This document shows positions 17,658-26,449 of a DNA stretch of 64,000 nt, in pieces. Location of the stretch: the NCBI GenBank assembly GCA_934167465.1, contig CAKPKR010000005.1, positions 22,812 through 86,811 of the forward strand, read 5' to 3'. The notes beneath the pieces are model-generated. The model worked only from the letters and a program-made list of their open reading frames with translations, made no database searches and was not told where the DNA came from. A program made the translations under genes and the position numbers. Source of the DNA: an uncultured Bacilli bacterium (lineage in GTDB: Bacteria; Bacillota_I; Bacilli_A; RF39; UBA660). How positions within the stretch are numbered: the first letter of the stretch is position 1; every line of letters begins with the position of its first letter.

Positions 17658-18854
17658 ATGAAAAAAGGATTTACAGTAATTGAATTAATAGTTTCCTTTA
17701 CTTTAGTTTCGATTATATCAATAATATTATTTCAATTAATTTTTACATTAAAAGAACTTTATGTTAGTGGTGATATAAAGACAACTTTGCTAAATAAACA
17801 AGGAATTATGACGAAAAAAATATACGATGATTTAAATGAAGATACTCTAACAGGAATAACAAGTTGTGGAGTTTCTTGTTTGATATTTAAATATCAAGAT
17901 GAAGAAAGAAAACTACTTATAGATGTTGGCGCTAATACATTAACATATGGAAATTATACTATGAAATTAAGCGAAGGTAGTACTTTTGGACAAGTTTCAT
18001 TTAGTTATAGTAATAATGATACAACATTAAATTTAAATGAATTTCACTTAGATATACCAATTAAAAGTAATTTGTTAAAAGATGATTTTGGAATTCACAT
18101 AGTTAAAGTTTACAATCCAAGTGAAGTGATAATAAATAATCAATTAAAAATTAATAACGCTATTTTAACTGCTAACGGAATAGATTTACCAGTCAGAAAA
18201 GATATTAATATTACTGGTAGTAATACTTATTGGGCTAAAATATTCCATCAAGATCAAAGCAATATATCTTTAGATTCTGAAAATGCATATTTCAAAGATT
18301 ATAACGAATTTATCAAATCAAAAAATGAACACAAATTTAGTTCATTAAAATCTTTAGAAATATTTAGAATTGATAAAGATATAAAAGTACAATTTAAAGA
18401 TGAAAATAATAAATTACAAGAAGTTGATTTAATAGAAGAATCTTCAAAAAATAAAACTGAAAAAGAAAAGAAAAAAATTATTGAAGAATATCAAAATGGA
18501 TATTTTGAATTTTTACTAGAATATCCAAACATTAGTAGTTCAAATTATAATTTATGGACACAAACAAATAATTTTGTAACATCAACAACTTTAGAAAACA
18601 TATATTCAATTGATATAGTATATCAAGGTGGATCTTGTAAATGGAATGGATTAAAATATTTAACTGATAAGAACTCTGAATCATTTGTAAATGGATGTCA
18701 AGGAGATAATAATTTTGCAATCGGAACAAGGAAAAATAAAACTAAAATCAAAGGTCCTGGTGGAGAATATAACTCAGAAGTTGATGCTATCAATTTATGG
18801 ATAAAAGCTGATGAATATATAAATAAATATAGTTTAAGTGTTATAGTAGATTAA
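17658..18854 (+). CDS. prepilin-like protein, large minor pilin
   Basis: A 399-aa protein starting at the ATG at 17658 after AGGGTGAT; an upstream GTG at 17649 is too close to that site. The leader and helix 'KKGFTVIELIVSFTLVSIISIILFQLIF' form a type IV prepilin signal with Glu at +5. The large C-terminal part is beta-rich with no domain I recognise; Cys occur in 'TSCGVSCLIF' and 'GGSCKWNG'. Large pilins like this often cap or adorn a pilus tip. It follows the first prepilin by 14 bases, and its end overlaps the convergent ylbJ gene. Confidence 0.75.
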   Translation: MKKGFTVIELIVSFTLVSIISIILFQLIFTLKELYVSGDIKTTLLNKQGIMTKKIYDDLNEDTLTGITSCGVSCLIFKYQDEERKLLIDVGANTLTYGNYTMKLSEGSTFGQVSFSYSNNDTTLNLNEFHLDIPIKSNLLKDDFGIHIVKVYNPSEVIINNQLKINNAILTANGIDLPVRKDINITGSNTYWAKIFHQDQSNISLDSENAYFKDYNEFIKSKNEHKFSSLKSLEIFRIDKDIKVQFKDENNKLQEVDLIEESSKNKTEKEKKKIIEEYQNGYFEFLLEYPNISSSNYNLWTQTNNFVTSTTLENIYSIDIVYQGGSCKWNGLKYLTDKNSESFVNGCQGDNNFAIGTRKNKTKIKGPGGEYNSEVDAINLWIKADEYINKYSLSVIVD

Positions 18855-19749
18855 AAGTTAATAATACCAAAATACCTGATATTAAAGAAGCAACAATTCT
18901 TGATATTAAATAATTTTGGTATTTTATTTTAGTATCTTCCAAAATACTTAAAATTTGAAAATGAACACATAATCCACCAAAAGATAAAATCATTGTAATA
19001 AATAAACAAGTAAATTTATAATTAAAATTATTTAAAATAAAATTAATTCCATTTGATAACTCTAAAAACATGCCCAAAATATTTTCAATAAAAATAGGTA
19101 AATTTATATAATTTAAAGTTTTAGTTAAAATATTAAAAAATATAATTGTTCCCAAAATTAGTAAAATACTATCAATACCTTTTTTAATACTATTTTTTAG
19201 GACACTTCCAAAACTTTTAGAATCAAAATTATTATTTATTTCTTTTCCATTGTCTAAATTTCGAAATAATAAACCAACAATAATTGTAGATAAATAATGA
19301 ATAATTAAAATATAATAAGCATATTTATAACCAATCATATTACCAATAAAACCAATGATAAATAATGGATTAGAAAAATGACATAATATCAAAGCTTTAT
19401 TCGCACTTTCATACGAAATTAAATTTTTATTATATAAATCATTAATATATATAGCACTACTAGGAAAACCTGATATCAAACTCATAAAAAATATATAAGC
19501 TACATTACCATTCACATTAAAAAAATGTTTAAAAAAATTACCAAACAAAAAATTAACAACATCAATAAATCCATAATTAATTAAAAATTCACTCATTAAA
19601 AGAAAAGGGAATATTGTTGTAACAATTCTATCTTTCCAAAAAATAATAGAACTCTGAACACAATCAATATAATCATTTGAATTTAAAATAATTTGAACAA
19701 CTATAAATAAAAATAAAAACAAAAGTAAAAATTTAGAATATTTTTTCAT
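18841..19749 (-). CDS. ylbJ: YlbJ-like sporulation membrane protein
   Basis: A 302-aa membrane protein with about eight hydrophobic segments and a nucleoside-recognition (gate) domain: 'IFPFLLMSEFLINYG' near the N-terminus and 'MSLISGFPSSAIYINDLY', 'LILCHFSNPLFIIGFIG' in the middle. The SGFP and CHFSNPLF signatures are those of B. subtilis YlbJ, needed for spore cortex formation. It is divergent from the YlbL-like protease, the same pair found together in B. subtilis. Its 3' end overlaps the convergent pilin gene by 14 bases. Confidence 0.82.
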   Translation of the reverse strand: MKKYSKFLLLFLFLFIVVQIILNSNDYIDCVQSSIIFWKDRIVTTIFPFLLMSEFLINYGFIDVVNFLFGNFFKHFFNVNGNVAYIFFMSLISGFPSSAIYINDLYNKNLISYESANKALILCHFSNPLFIIGFIGNMIGYKYAYYILIIHYLSTIIVGLLFRNLDNGKEINNNFDSKSFGSVLKNSIKKGIDSILLILGTIIFFNILTKTLNYINLPIFIENILGMFLELSNGINFILNNFNYKFTCLFITMILSFGGLCVHFQILSILEDTKIKYQNYLISRIVASLISGILVLLTFNLL

Positions 19750-19808
19750 TTTTAGCTCCCTTTTTACATATTTCTATATTATAATTATATTTGAAAGTAG
19801 GGGACACT

Positions 19809-20771
19809 ATGAAAAATAAATTGAAAGAATACAAGTATTTAGGCTTATTAATAATTTTGTTTTTATTGTTTTTTATAATAAAATTACCTTATATTATTGA
19901 ACTGCCGGGCGGTATATTAAACATTGATTCCAAAATTGAATCAGATATTAAGGTTAAAACATCAGGAACTTTAAATATGGCTTATGTATCTGAAATTAGA
20001 GCAACCATACCTACATATCTAATTTCAAAATTAAATAATAATTGGGATTTAATTAAAATGGAAGAGAGTATTAGTTCTAATGAAACAATTGAAGAAGCTA
20101 ATTATAGAAATACAATGTTATTAAAAGAAGCAAATGATATAGCAACCATTGTTGCTTATGAAAAAGCAGGAAGAAAAATAAAAATTAAAAACAAAAAATT
20201 GTATATTACATATATAGACCCTAGTTCTCAAACTGATTTAAAAATAAAAGACCAAATTTTAAAAATTGATAATAAAAAAATTAATAATTTAGAAGAAATT
20301 GCAACTATAATAAACAATCATAATGTTAATGATACTATTTTAGTAGAAACAGATAATGGTGTTAAGAAATCTAAAATAATCGAAATAGACGGTAAAAAAG
20401 TAATTGGAGTTTTAATTACTTGTGACTATGATTTTGATAATGAAATAAGATTTAAATTTACCGATAAAGAATCAGGACCATCTGGAGGAATGATGATGAC
20501 TTTGGCCATCTATAACTATTTAACTAATGATTCCTTAACTAAAAATAGAAAAATTGTTGGAACGGGTACAATTGATATAAATGGTAATGTTGGTGAAATA
20601 AGTGGAATTAAATATAAATTAAAAGGAGCCGTAAAAAATAAAACAGATATTTTTATTGTTTCTGAAGAAAATTATGATGAAGCAATAAAATTAAAAGAAA
20701 AAAACAAATACAACATTAAAATTGTATCTGTTAAAACAATAGATGAGGCAATAAAATATTTAAAAGAATAG
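19809..20771 (+). CDS. ylbL: YlbL/SepM-type PDZ-Lon serine protease
   Basis: A 320-aa membrane-anchored protease starting at the ATG at 19809 after AGGGGA (the in-frame TTG at 19791 has no site). It has an N-terminal TM, a PDZ domain (about residues 120-200, with 'SQTDLKIKDQILKIDNKKINNLEE') and a Lon-type catalytic domain with Ser in 'KESGPSGGMMMTLAIY' and Lys in 'VGEISGIKYKLKGA'. The family works outside the membrane; SepM matures a competence pheromone and YlbL helps in DNA-damage recovery. The substrate here is unknown. Confidence 0.85.
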   Translation: MKNKLKEYKYLGLLIILFLLFFIIKLPYIIELPGGILNIDSKIESDIKVKTSGTLNMAYVSEIRATIPTYLISKLNNNWDLIKMEESISSNETIEEANYRNTMLLKEANDIATIVAYEKAGRKIKIKNKKLYITYIDPSSQTDLKIKDQILKIDNKKINNLEEIATIINNHNVNDTILVETDNGVKKSKIIEIDGKKVIGVLITCDYDFDNEIRFKFTDKESGPSGGMMMTLAIYNYLTNDSLTKNRKIVGTGTIDINGNVGEISGIKYKLKGAVKNKTDIFIVSEENYDEAIKLKEKNKYNIKIVSVKTIDEAIKYLKE

Positions 20772-20789
20772 CTTTAACTATTCTTTTTT
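20762..20789. terminator. bidirectional terminator after ylbL
   Basis: AAAAGAATAG (20762-20771) pairs with CTATTCTTTT (20778-20787) around CTTTAA. It serves the convergent ylbL and transglutaminase-like genes. Confidence 0.8.
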
Positions 20790-21706
20790 GCTTCACTAAA
20801 CACATTTTCATCAAATATATGTTGACTTGTATTCTTACTATATAATTCATCAGTACTTATAAGAAAGAATATATCTGTAATAGCACTTTCTCCATTAGAT
20901 AAAACAGGATCATCCCAAGTTAAATCTAAATGTTTCCAAGATCCATCAATATAAACTAAATTCCAAATATGACTTGAACTAGATATTTTATAATTTTTAA
21001 TGTCCATTTTATCTAAAAATAAAGCCATTGCATCAGAGTATCCACCACATATAGCTTTGCCTGTAAAAAGGGGACCATAAGCTAAATTTGAGGTATGTTT
21101 TAAAGAAATAACATCGCCTTTTTTTACTTCTTCTGATCTTTCTTCATCGTAAGAAGTTCTATTAATAATATAGTCATGAATAGTTTTGATTTTTTCTCTA
21201 TCAGTCATTGAATCATTAATTAATTCAGCATATAATTCATCAATTTTAGAACTAATTTTACTAATCAATTCATTTGAATATAATTTGTCTACAACAATAT
21301 TTACTCTACCAAAATTATTAAGATTAACATTTATTTTATTATAACTATTGTAAGGACTAACAAAATTATTGATATTTGAAATTAAAACTCTATCATTAAT
21401 AATATCTTGAACATCAGTTAAACAATTTTCATATTTTTTAGAGCAAAAGAAAGTAAAATCTTCATAGCCATCATTTAACATTGTATAAATAATATTCATG
21501 ATATCTTGTTTGTTTTCAGGTTCAAAATCAGTAGTTTGTTTAACAAAATTAAAATCATAATCTTTTTTGTAAGAGTTTGGTTCATCATAAGTTAATTCAT
21601 CTTTATAAACAATATCTTTAACAACAAAATCAAATATATTTTCATAATAAGTTAGTATTAAACCTAGTATAACTAGAAGGAACATTGTTTTTAGTAGTTT
21701 TTTCAT
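20774..21706 (-). CDS. transglutaminase-like domain protein, membrane-anchored
   Basis: A 310-aa protein with one N-terminal TM (about 5-20) and a C-terminal transglutaminase-fold domain. The triad is visible: Cys in 'TGKAICGGYSDAMALFLD', His in 'SSSSHIWNLVYIDGSW' and Asp in 'HLDLTWDDP'. 'REKIKTIHDYIINRTSYD' precedes the Cys as in this family. Such extracytoplasmic proteins act as cysteine peptidases or crosslinkers at the cell surface; the target is unknown. It is close to rpsT but probably has its own promoter. Confidence 0.8.
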   Translation of the reverse strand: MKKLLKTMFLLVILGLILTYYENIFDFVVKDIVYKDELTYDEPNSYKKDYDFNFVKQTTDFEPENKQDIMNIIYTMLNDGYEDFTFFCSKKYENCLTDVQDIINDRVLISNINNFVSPYNSYNKINVNLNNFGRVNIVVDKLYSNELISKISSKIDELYAELINDSMTDREKIKTIHDYIINRTSYDEERSEEVKKGDVISLKHTSNLAYGPLFTGKAICGGYSDAMALFLDKMDIKNYKISSSSHIWNLVYIDGSWKHLDLTWDDPVLSNGESAITDIFFLISTDELYSKNTSQHIFDENVFSEAKKNS

Positions 21707-21757
21707 AGCATCACCTATTATAATTATAACATAAGAATATAAAAAAAGAAGTAAAAA

Positions 21758-22024
21758 TTACTCCATTGAATTAACTTTGATAGTTAAACGAGATTTATTA
21801 CGAGCTGCATAGTTATCTTTAACGATACCAGCACCAGCTGCTTTATCTATTCTTTTAATAGCTACTTTTAATGCTTCGTTAGCTTTTTCTTTATCTTTTG
21901 CTAAAACTGCTTTTTCAACGTTTTTAATAGCATTTTTTAAACTAGCTTTATATGTGTTATTATTATTAACTTTTCTTTTGATACTTGTTTTAACTGCTTT
22001 TTTAGCATTTTTCATATTTGGCAT
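21758..22024 (-). CDS. rpsT: 30S ribosomal protein S20
   Basis: An 88-aa basic, helical protein: 'MPNMKNAKKAVKTSIKRKVNNNNTYKASLKNAIKNVEKA' and 'VKDNYAARNKSRLTIKVN' are standard S20 sequence. It binds 16S rRNA early in small-subunit assembly. It has a good GGAGGTG site, and upstream (divergent) is gpr, which is the usual Bacillota arrangement. Confidence 0.96.
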   Translation of the reverse strand: MPNMKNAKKAVKTSIKRKVNNNNTYKASLKNAIKNVEKAVLAKDKEKANEALKVAIKRIDKAAGAGIVKDNYAARNKSRLTIKVNSME

Positions 22025-22135
22025 AATTTCACCTCCAAGCCATTAATTCCTAATATATTTTAACAAATATAGAATCAAAAATCAAGAATTACTTATAAAA
22101 AGTATGAAAAAGTCCAAAATAATATTGGTGATACT

Positions 22136-23143
22136 ATGAAACATGAAATAGATTTGGCAAATTTCTCACTTCGAACAGACTTGATGATTGAAACTGTTGA
22201 TACTAAAAACGATAAAATTAAAGAAACAGAAGATATTTACGTAACTGAAATAAAAGTTGATGAGAGTTTAAGTAAAAAAATAGAAAGAAAAGCTGGAAAT
22301 TATATAACAATAGAGTTTCAAGATGTAACTGATATTGATAATCAAACCGTTTTAGAAAAGGTATTTAAAAAATATTTAAAAAAATTAATTGATAAAGAAT
22401 ATAAAAGGGGCTTAATTATAGGACTAGGTAATATTAATTCAACCCCTGATTCATTAGGCCCAAAAGTAATAGAGAGTATTGTTGTAACTACTCATATTTT
22501 GGAAATAGCACCTTTAGATGAAGGATTTAGTGAAATAGCAGCTATTGCCCCTGGTGTAACTGGGGATACAGGAATTGAAACCTATGAAATCATAAAAAGT
22601 ATGATTGATATTATTAAACCAGACTATGTAATAGCAATTGATGCTCTAGCAACTCTTTCAATTGAAAGATTAAATAAAACAATTCAAATGAGTGATACCG
22701 GAATAAAACCGGGTAGTGGAATTGGTAATTTTAGAAAAGAAATAAGCAAAGAAACATTAGGAATACCTGTTATATCAATCGGAATACCAACCGTTCTTGA
22801 TGCTGTAAGTATTGTATCAGATACATTTAATTACATCTATAAAAATTATGAATTTAATAAAGAATTTATTAATAATCCAATGAATAAAATAGTAAAAAGC
22901 TCATCAATTAATTATTTAAAAAAAGAATATAAAACAAATGTTGAAGATAAAAAAAATCTTCTCGGTATGATAGGGGAATTATCCGAGGAAGAAGTAAGAA
23001 AACTAATATATGAGGTCTTAACTCCAATTGGTTATAACTTAATGGTTACTCCCAAAGAAATCGATTTTACCATAAAAAAACTTAGTCAAGTACTAAGTAA
23101 TGGTATTAATGAAACTGTTCATCCTAAATTAGAAATAAGCTAA
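22136..23143 (+). CDS. gpr: spore germination protease Gpr
   Basis: A 335-aa aspartic-type endopeptidase that degrades small acid-soluble spore proteins on germination. The N-terminal 'HEIDLANFSLRTDLMIET' resembles the propeptide and its autocleavage region. The body includes 'GLGNINSTPDSLGPKVIESI', 'AIAPGVTGDTGIETYEII' and 'DYVIAIDALATLSIERLNKTIQMSDTGIKPGSGIGN', with the conserved Asp residues. It is made under SigG control in known sporeformers, which fits sigG being present. Complete. Confidence 0.95.
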   Translation: MKHEIDLANFSLRTDLMIETVDTKNDKIKETEDIYVTEIKVDESLSKKIERKAGNYITIEFQDVTDIDNQTVLEKVFKKYLKKLIDKEYKRGLIIGLGNINSTPDSLGPKVIESIVVTTHILEIAPLDEGFSEIAAIAPGVTGDTGIETYEIIKSMIDIIKPDYVIAIDALATLSIERLNKTIQMSDTGIKPGSGIGNFRKEISKETLGIPVISIGIPTVLDAVSIVSDTFNYIYKNYEFNKEFINNPMNKIVKSSSINYLKKEYKTNVEDKKNLLGMIGELSEEEVRKLIYEVLTPIGYNLMVTPKEIDFTIKKLSQVLSNGINETVHPKLEIS

Positions 23144-23224
23144 ACATGAAATTACAAATGAAGCAACCATTGCTAACAACAAAATAATTGCTACAATTCT
23201 TTGGCTATTATTTTTCTTTTTCAT
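23129..23224 (-). CDS. 31-aa single-TM protein (DUF4044/Prli42-like)
   Basis: A tiny gene: basic 'MKKKNNSQR' followed by one TM 'IVAIILLLAMVASFVIS' and a short end 'CLAYF'. An AGAGGTG box stands 5-8 bases before the ATG. This shape is shared with DUF4044 and the stressosome anchor Prli42 of Firmicutes, but 31 residues are too few to choose. It overlaps the convergent gpr stop by 15 bases. Confidence 0.65.
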   Translation of the reverse strand: MKKKNNSQRIVAIILLLAMVASFVISCLAYF

Positions 23225-23303
23225 TTCAACACCTCTAATTAATTATATCATATTTTTGTAATAATAATAGTTTTTTTTAATATTATTAATTAGGTGATAT
23301 AAA

Positions 23304-23906
23304 TTGGACAAGATTAAGAAGAATAAAATTATAGTATTTTTAATAGTAATTACTGCAGTAGCATTTATATTTGGAACTTTTTTTATAACTATATTAAATA
23401 ATAGTGATAAACAACTGGTAAAAACATATATCGAAACATTTTTAAATGACATTTATAAAAATGAAATAAATTATATTAATGTTTTAAAAAATACTTTATC
23501 ATCGAATATTTTTATAGTAATTTTAATTTGGTTATTAGGTATTTCAATTATAGGAACACCAATAATAGTAATAATATATTTTTTTAAAGCATTTAGTTTA
23601 GGTTTTACAATCAGTTCCTTTATTTTTACATATAAAACAAAAGGAATAATATTTAGTTTACTATACATTTTTCCTAACGAAATAGTAAAATATTTGTGCT
23701 ACACATTAATAATTATAAATGCTTTAAATGTATCTAAAAAATTAACACTTTCTGTATTAAAAAAAGAAAATTTGAATTTTAATAGAATTATTAATAGATA
23801 TTTTAAAATATTAGTTATATGTTTAATAACAATTATTATAACTAGTTTATATGAAGTGTATGGAATACCATTTATTTTTAATAAATTTTATTTCTTAATA
23901 AAGTAG
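23304..23906 (+). CDS. spoIIM: stage II sporulation protein M
   Basis: A 200-aa membrane protein with about five TMs. The SpoIIM pattern is clear: the N-terminal TM, an extracellular loop, 'LSSNIFIVILIWLLGISIIGTPIIVIIYFFKAFSLGFTISSF', then 'LLYIFPNEIVKYLC'. In B. subtilis SpoIIM joins SpoIID and SpoIIP in thinning peptidoglycan during engulfment. The start is a TTG at 23304, six bases after AGGTGA; no ATG is near. spoIID and spoIIP are not in the window. Confidence 0.85.
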   Translation: MDKIKKNKIIVFLIVITAVAFIFGTFFITILNNSDKQLVKTYIETFLNDIYKNEINYINVLKNTLSSNIFIVILIWLLGISIIGTPIIVIIYFFKAFSLGFTISSFIFTYKTKGIIFSLLYIFPNEIVKYLCYTLIIINALNVSKKLTLSVLKKENLNFNRIINRYFKILVICLITIIITSLYEVYGIPFIFNKFYFLIK

Positions 23907-23925
23907 ACTATTAAGTCTTTTTTTT
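23905..23925 (+). terminator. terminator after spoIIM
   Basis: AGACT (23905-23909) and AGTCT (23914-23918) form a small stem with loop ATTA, followed by eight T. It overlaps the stop codon. Confidence 0.65.
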
Positions 23926-23947
23926 GTATAATTATAGTGGTGATTTT

Positions 23948-25054
23948 ATGAAAAAAGTAGTAATTGGAATGAGTGGGGGAGTAGATAGTAGTGTAGCAGC
24001 CATCATTCTTAAAAATCAAGGATACGATGTTATTGGACTATTTATGCGTAATTGGGATGCAAGTGTAAATAACGATATTAATGGTAATCCAACTTTAAAT
24101 AATAATATTTGTCCTCAAGAACAAGATTATAATGATGCTTTAAAAGTATGCGAAAAAATAGGTATTCCATTACACAGAGTTGATTTTGTTAAAGAATATT
24201 GGGATTATGTTTTTACTTATTTTTTAGATGAATTAAAAAAAGGGAGAACTCCTAATCCAGACATTATGTGTAACAAATATATTAAATTCGATATATTTGC
24301 TAAAGAAGCAATAAAATTAGGCGCTGATTATATTGCAACTGGACACTATGCTAGAATGAAAGATGGAAAACTATTAAGAGGTTTAGATACTAATAAAGAT
24401 CAAACTTATTTTTTATCACAAGTTACAAAAAAACAACTTGAAAATGTTTTATTTCCAATTGGAGATTTGCAAAAACCAGAGGTTAGAAAAATAGCGACTG
24501 ATTATGGTTTAATTACGGCAGAAAAAAAAGATTCTACTGGCATTTGTTTTATTGGTGAAAGAAATTTCAAGAATTTTTTAACTAATTATTTACCTAACAT
24601 TCCCGGTGATATTGTAAATATTGATACTAAAGAAGTAATAGGTAAACACATCGGATTAATGTATTATACAATAGGTCAAAGAAGAGGGTTAAATATTGGT
24701 GGAACCGAAAACAGAATATTTGTTGTTGGAAAAGATTTAGAAAAAAATATTTTATATATTGCTGATAGTACTAAAGAAGATTATTTATTAAGTGACTCTT
24801 GTTTAATTGATAGTGTTAATTTATTAACCGATGAAAAAATAGAAAAATGTAGTGCTAAATTCAGATATAGACAACCTGACAATAACGTTATTTTAGAATA
24901 TCTAGATAATGGAAATATTCTTGTAAAATATCCTCAAATGGTGAAATCAGTTACTCCAGGACAAGCTTGTGTATTATATAATGGCGAAGAATGTATTGGC
25001 GGAGGAATTATTAAAGAAGTCTATAAAAATAATGAAAAAATCAAATATTTATAA
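23948..25054 (+). CDS. mnmA: tRNA-specific 2-thiouridylase MnmA
   Basis: A 368-aa enzyme that thiolates U34 of Lys, Glu and Gln tRNAs. The start is the ATG at 23948 after GTGGTGA. The PP-loop 'GMSGGVDSSVAA' is at residues 8-19, catalytic Cys in 'NPDIMCNKYIKF' and 'STGICFIGERNF', and 'DQTYFLSQV' and 'YYTIGQRRGLNIGG' are conserved tRNA-binding blocks. Length is typical. It needs a cysteine desulfurase not seen here. Confidence 0.96.
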   Translation: MKKVVIGMSGGVDSSVAAIILKNQGYDVIGLFMRNWDASVNNDINGNPTLNNNICPQEQDYNDALKVCEKIGIPLHRVDFVKEYWDYVFTYFLDELKKGRTPNPDIMCNKYIKFDIFAKEAIKLGADYIATGHYARMKDGKLLRGLDTNKDQTYFLSQVTKKQLENVLFPIGDLQKPEVRKIATDYGLITAEKKDSTGICFIGERNFKNFLTNYLPNIPGDIVNIDTKEVIGKHIGLMYYTIGQRRGLNIGGTENRIFVVGKDLEKNILYIADSTKEDYLLSDSCLIDSVNLLTDEKIEKCSAKFRYRQPDNNVILEYLDNGNILVKYPQMVKSVTPGQACVLYNGEECIGGGIIKEVYKNNEKIKYL

Positions 25055-25076
25055 AACTTTACTTTTAATTTACACC

Positions 25077-25104
25077 TTGACATTTGACATATAAGTGATA
25101 AAAT
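25077..25104 (+). promoter_or_regulatory. SigA-type promoter with duplicated TTGACAT
   Basis: TTGACA (25077-25082), a 16-base spacer and TAAAAT (25099-25104). A second TTGACAT at 25084-25090 makes a 7-base direct repeat inside the spacer, a possible second -35 or binding half-site. Confidence 0.6.
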
Positions 25105-25124
25105 TATTATAGGAGGTTTACGAT

Positions 25125-25907
25125 ATGGAAAGACTAAACGAAATATTACATGAATTAGGAATATCAAAAGTTAAACTTGCTAAATTTTTAGGTGTTTCAA
25201 GACAAATGATTTATAATTATTTAGAATTGGATGATCTTAATAAATGGCCAAAAGATAAAAAAGTTTTATTATTTAATTTATTAGGTATTAAATCAGCTGA
25301 AGAATTAGATGCAATTAAAGTAGATACCGATTATATTTTAAATGTTGAATCTAGAATAAATAGTTTATTTGAAAGTACAAATAAGGTAGAAGTAGATTCA
25401 TCTAATCCATTAAGTGGTTTAAATGAAAAAAGAAGAGAATTATTAAGCAATATTATTTCATTAGCTAGAGAAGATTTAGAAGATGATGGCGATATTGAAA
25501 CAGAAAAAACTTATGAATATTTATATCATTTTATTCAAACAATGGGTTCATCTAAAGAATTAAAATATATTCTTGCATATATGGCAAAAGCTACTGGATT
25601 TGAGAAACCATTAAGTTTTACTTATAATGAAGAAGAACAATTTATGTTTGAAAGTATTTTATTCTCTGCATTTACATTATATAATAATGATGGTGGGGGA
25701 ATATCAAAAACTAAATTAGCAGAATCACATAAAAGATTCGTTAATCAAATAGAACATAAAATGGAAGAAAAAATGAGTCGTACACTTGAATTGAATACAA
25801 TTAAAATTCAAGCATTAAAAGAACTTGGTTTTACTGAAATCAATGATGCTAATGCACCAGAAGTATTTGCTAAAATAGCAGAAATAGAATCAAGAAAAGT
25901 AAATTAA
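25125..25907 (+). CDS. helix-turn-helix protein of unknown function
   Basis: A 260-aa protein. The first ~60 residues form an XRE-like HTH: 'LHELGISKVKLAKFLGVSRQMIYNYLELD'. The remaining ~200 residues are helical and acidic, with 'ETEKTYEYLYHFIQTMGSSKELKYILAYMAKATGFE' and a long C-terminal helix; I do not recognise the domain. There is no TM. It has its own promoter and terminator and is the last chromosomal gene before the phage insertion, so it neighbours the replication terminus. It is probably a DNA-binding regulator; the target is unknown. Confidence 0.65.
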   Translation: MERLNEILHELGISKVKLAKFLGVSRQMIYNYLELDDLNKWPKDKKVLLFNLLGIKSAEELDAIKVDTDYILNVESRINSLFESTNKVEVDSSNPLSGLNEKRRELLSNIISLAREDLEDDGDIETEKTYEYLYHFIQTMGSSKELKYILAYMAKATGFEKPLSFTYNEEEQFMFESILFSAFTLYNNDGGGISKTKLAESHKRFVNQIEHKMEEKMSRTLELNTIKIQALKELGFTEINDANAPEVFAKIAEIESRKVN

Positions 25908-25928
25908 AAACTCTTTAAGAGTTTTTTT
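25907..25928 (+). terminator. terminator after the HTH gene
   Basis: AAAACTCT (25907-25914) pairs with AGAGTTTT (25918-25925), loop TTA, followed by a T run. Confidence 0.8.
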
Positions 25929-26211
25929 CTTTTTAACCACCCTCTTTATATAATTTATAAAAGTAGGGGAATTATTAAACACTATTTTAAGATTATTATA
26001 ATTAAGTAATAAATATTAAATAAATAAATATATTATTCATTATTAAATAATTAAATTGAACTTAATAATATAGAAGAGATATATTAATATTATAAAATTT
26101 AAAAAACAATATTAATTAAGATATCTATAAATAAAATATATAAAATTAAAAAATACATAAATTCATAGATGGATAATTCTATTATTTTATGTATTTTTTA
26201 GCTAATATTCA
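25929..26211. other. gene-free AT-only stretch left of the phage
   Basis: About 280 bases of nearly pure A/T with no reading frame or ribosome site. The only structure noted is an inverted repeat AAAAAATACATAAA / TTTATGTATTTTTT around 26148-26203, just before attL, which could act as a bidirectional terminator shielding the terminus. Confidence 0.5.
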
Positions 26212-26239
26212 ACTTCCTATAATCTATATAATAAAATCG
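26212..26239 (+). other. attL: dif-derived junction with degenerate XerD arm
   Basis: XerC arm ACTTCCTATAA and centre TCTATA are identical to the right junction, but the XerD arm reads TAATAAAATCG rather than TTATGTTACCT. After a crossover in the centre, the left junction should carry the phage's own right arm, so this is the expected form. A further partial copy, TTCCTATAATCTA, lies at 26247-26259 inside the phage. Confidence 0.75.
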
Positions 26240-26279
26240 TTAAAAATTCCTATAATCTAATGAACTAGGGGATTGGGGT

Positions 26280-26301
26280 TATAGGGGTGGTAACCCCTAT
26301 A
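26280..26301. other. strong GC-rich hairpin, candidate phage origin element
   Basis: TATAGGGG (26280-26287) pairs with CCCCTATA (26294-26301), loop TGGTAA. It lies in the gene-free control region between rep and the repressor, where filamentous phages keep their origins. The nick site is not identified. Confidence 0.45.
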
Positions 26302-26449
26302 CTAATAAAACATCGAAGAATATTTTTAAAATTATTTATTAAATTATTGAGATTCTTTAAAATTATAGTGTTATGTAGAACCAAGAGAAAAATTTCGAAG
26401 AATAAAATATACAATTTACTTTAAATTATTGAAAAAGTGTAGTATAATG

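Noticed and set aside
26429..26448. TTGAAA/TATAAT as the promoter of the structured phage region
   Set aside because: The spacing is only 8 bases. The TATAAT may still serve with another -35, but this pair does not work.
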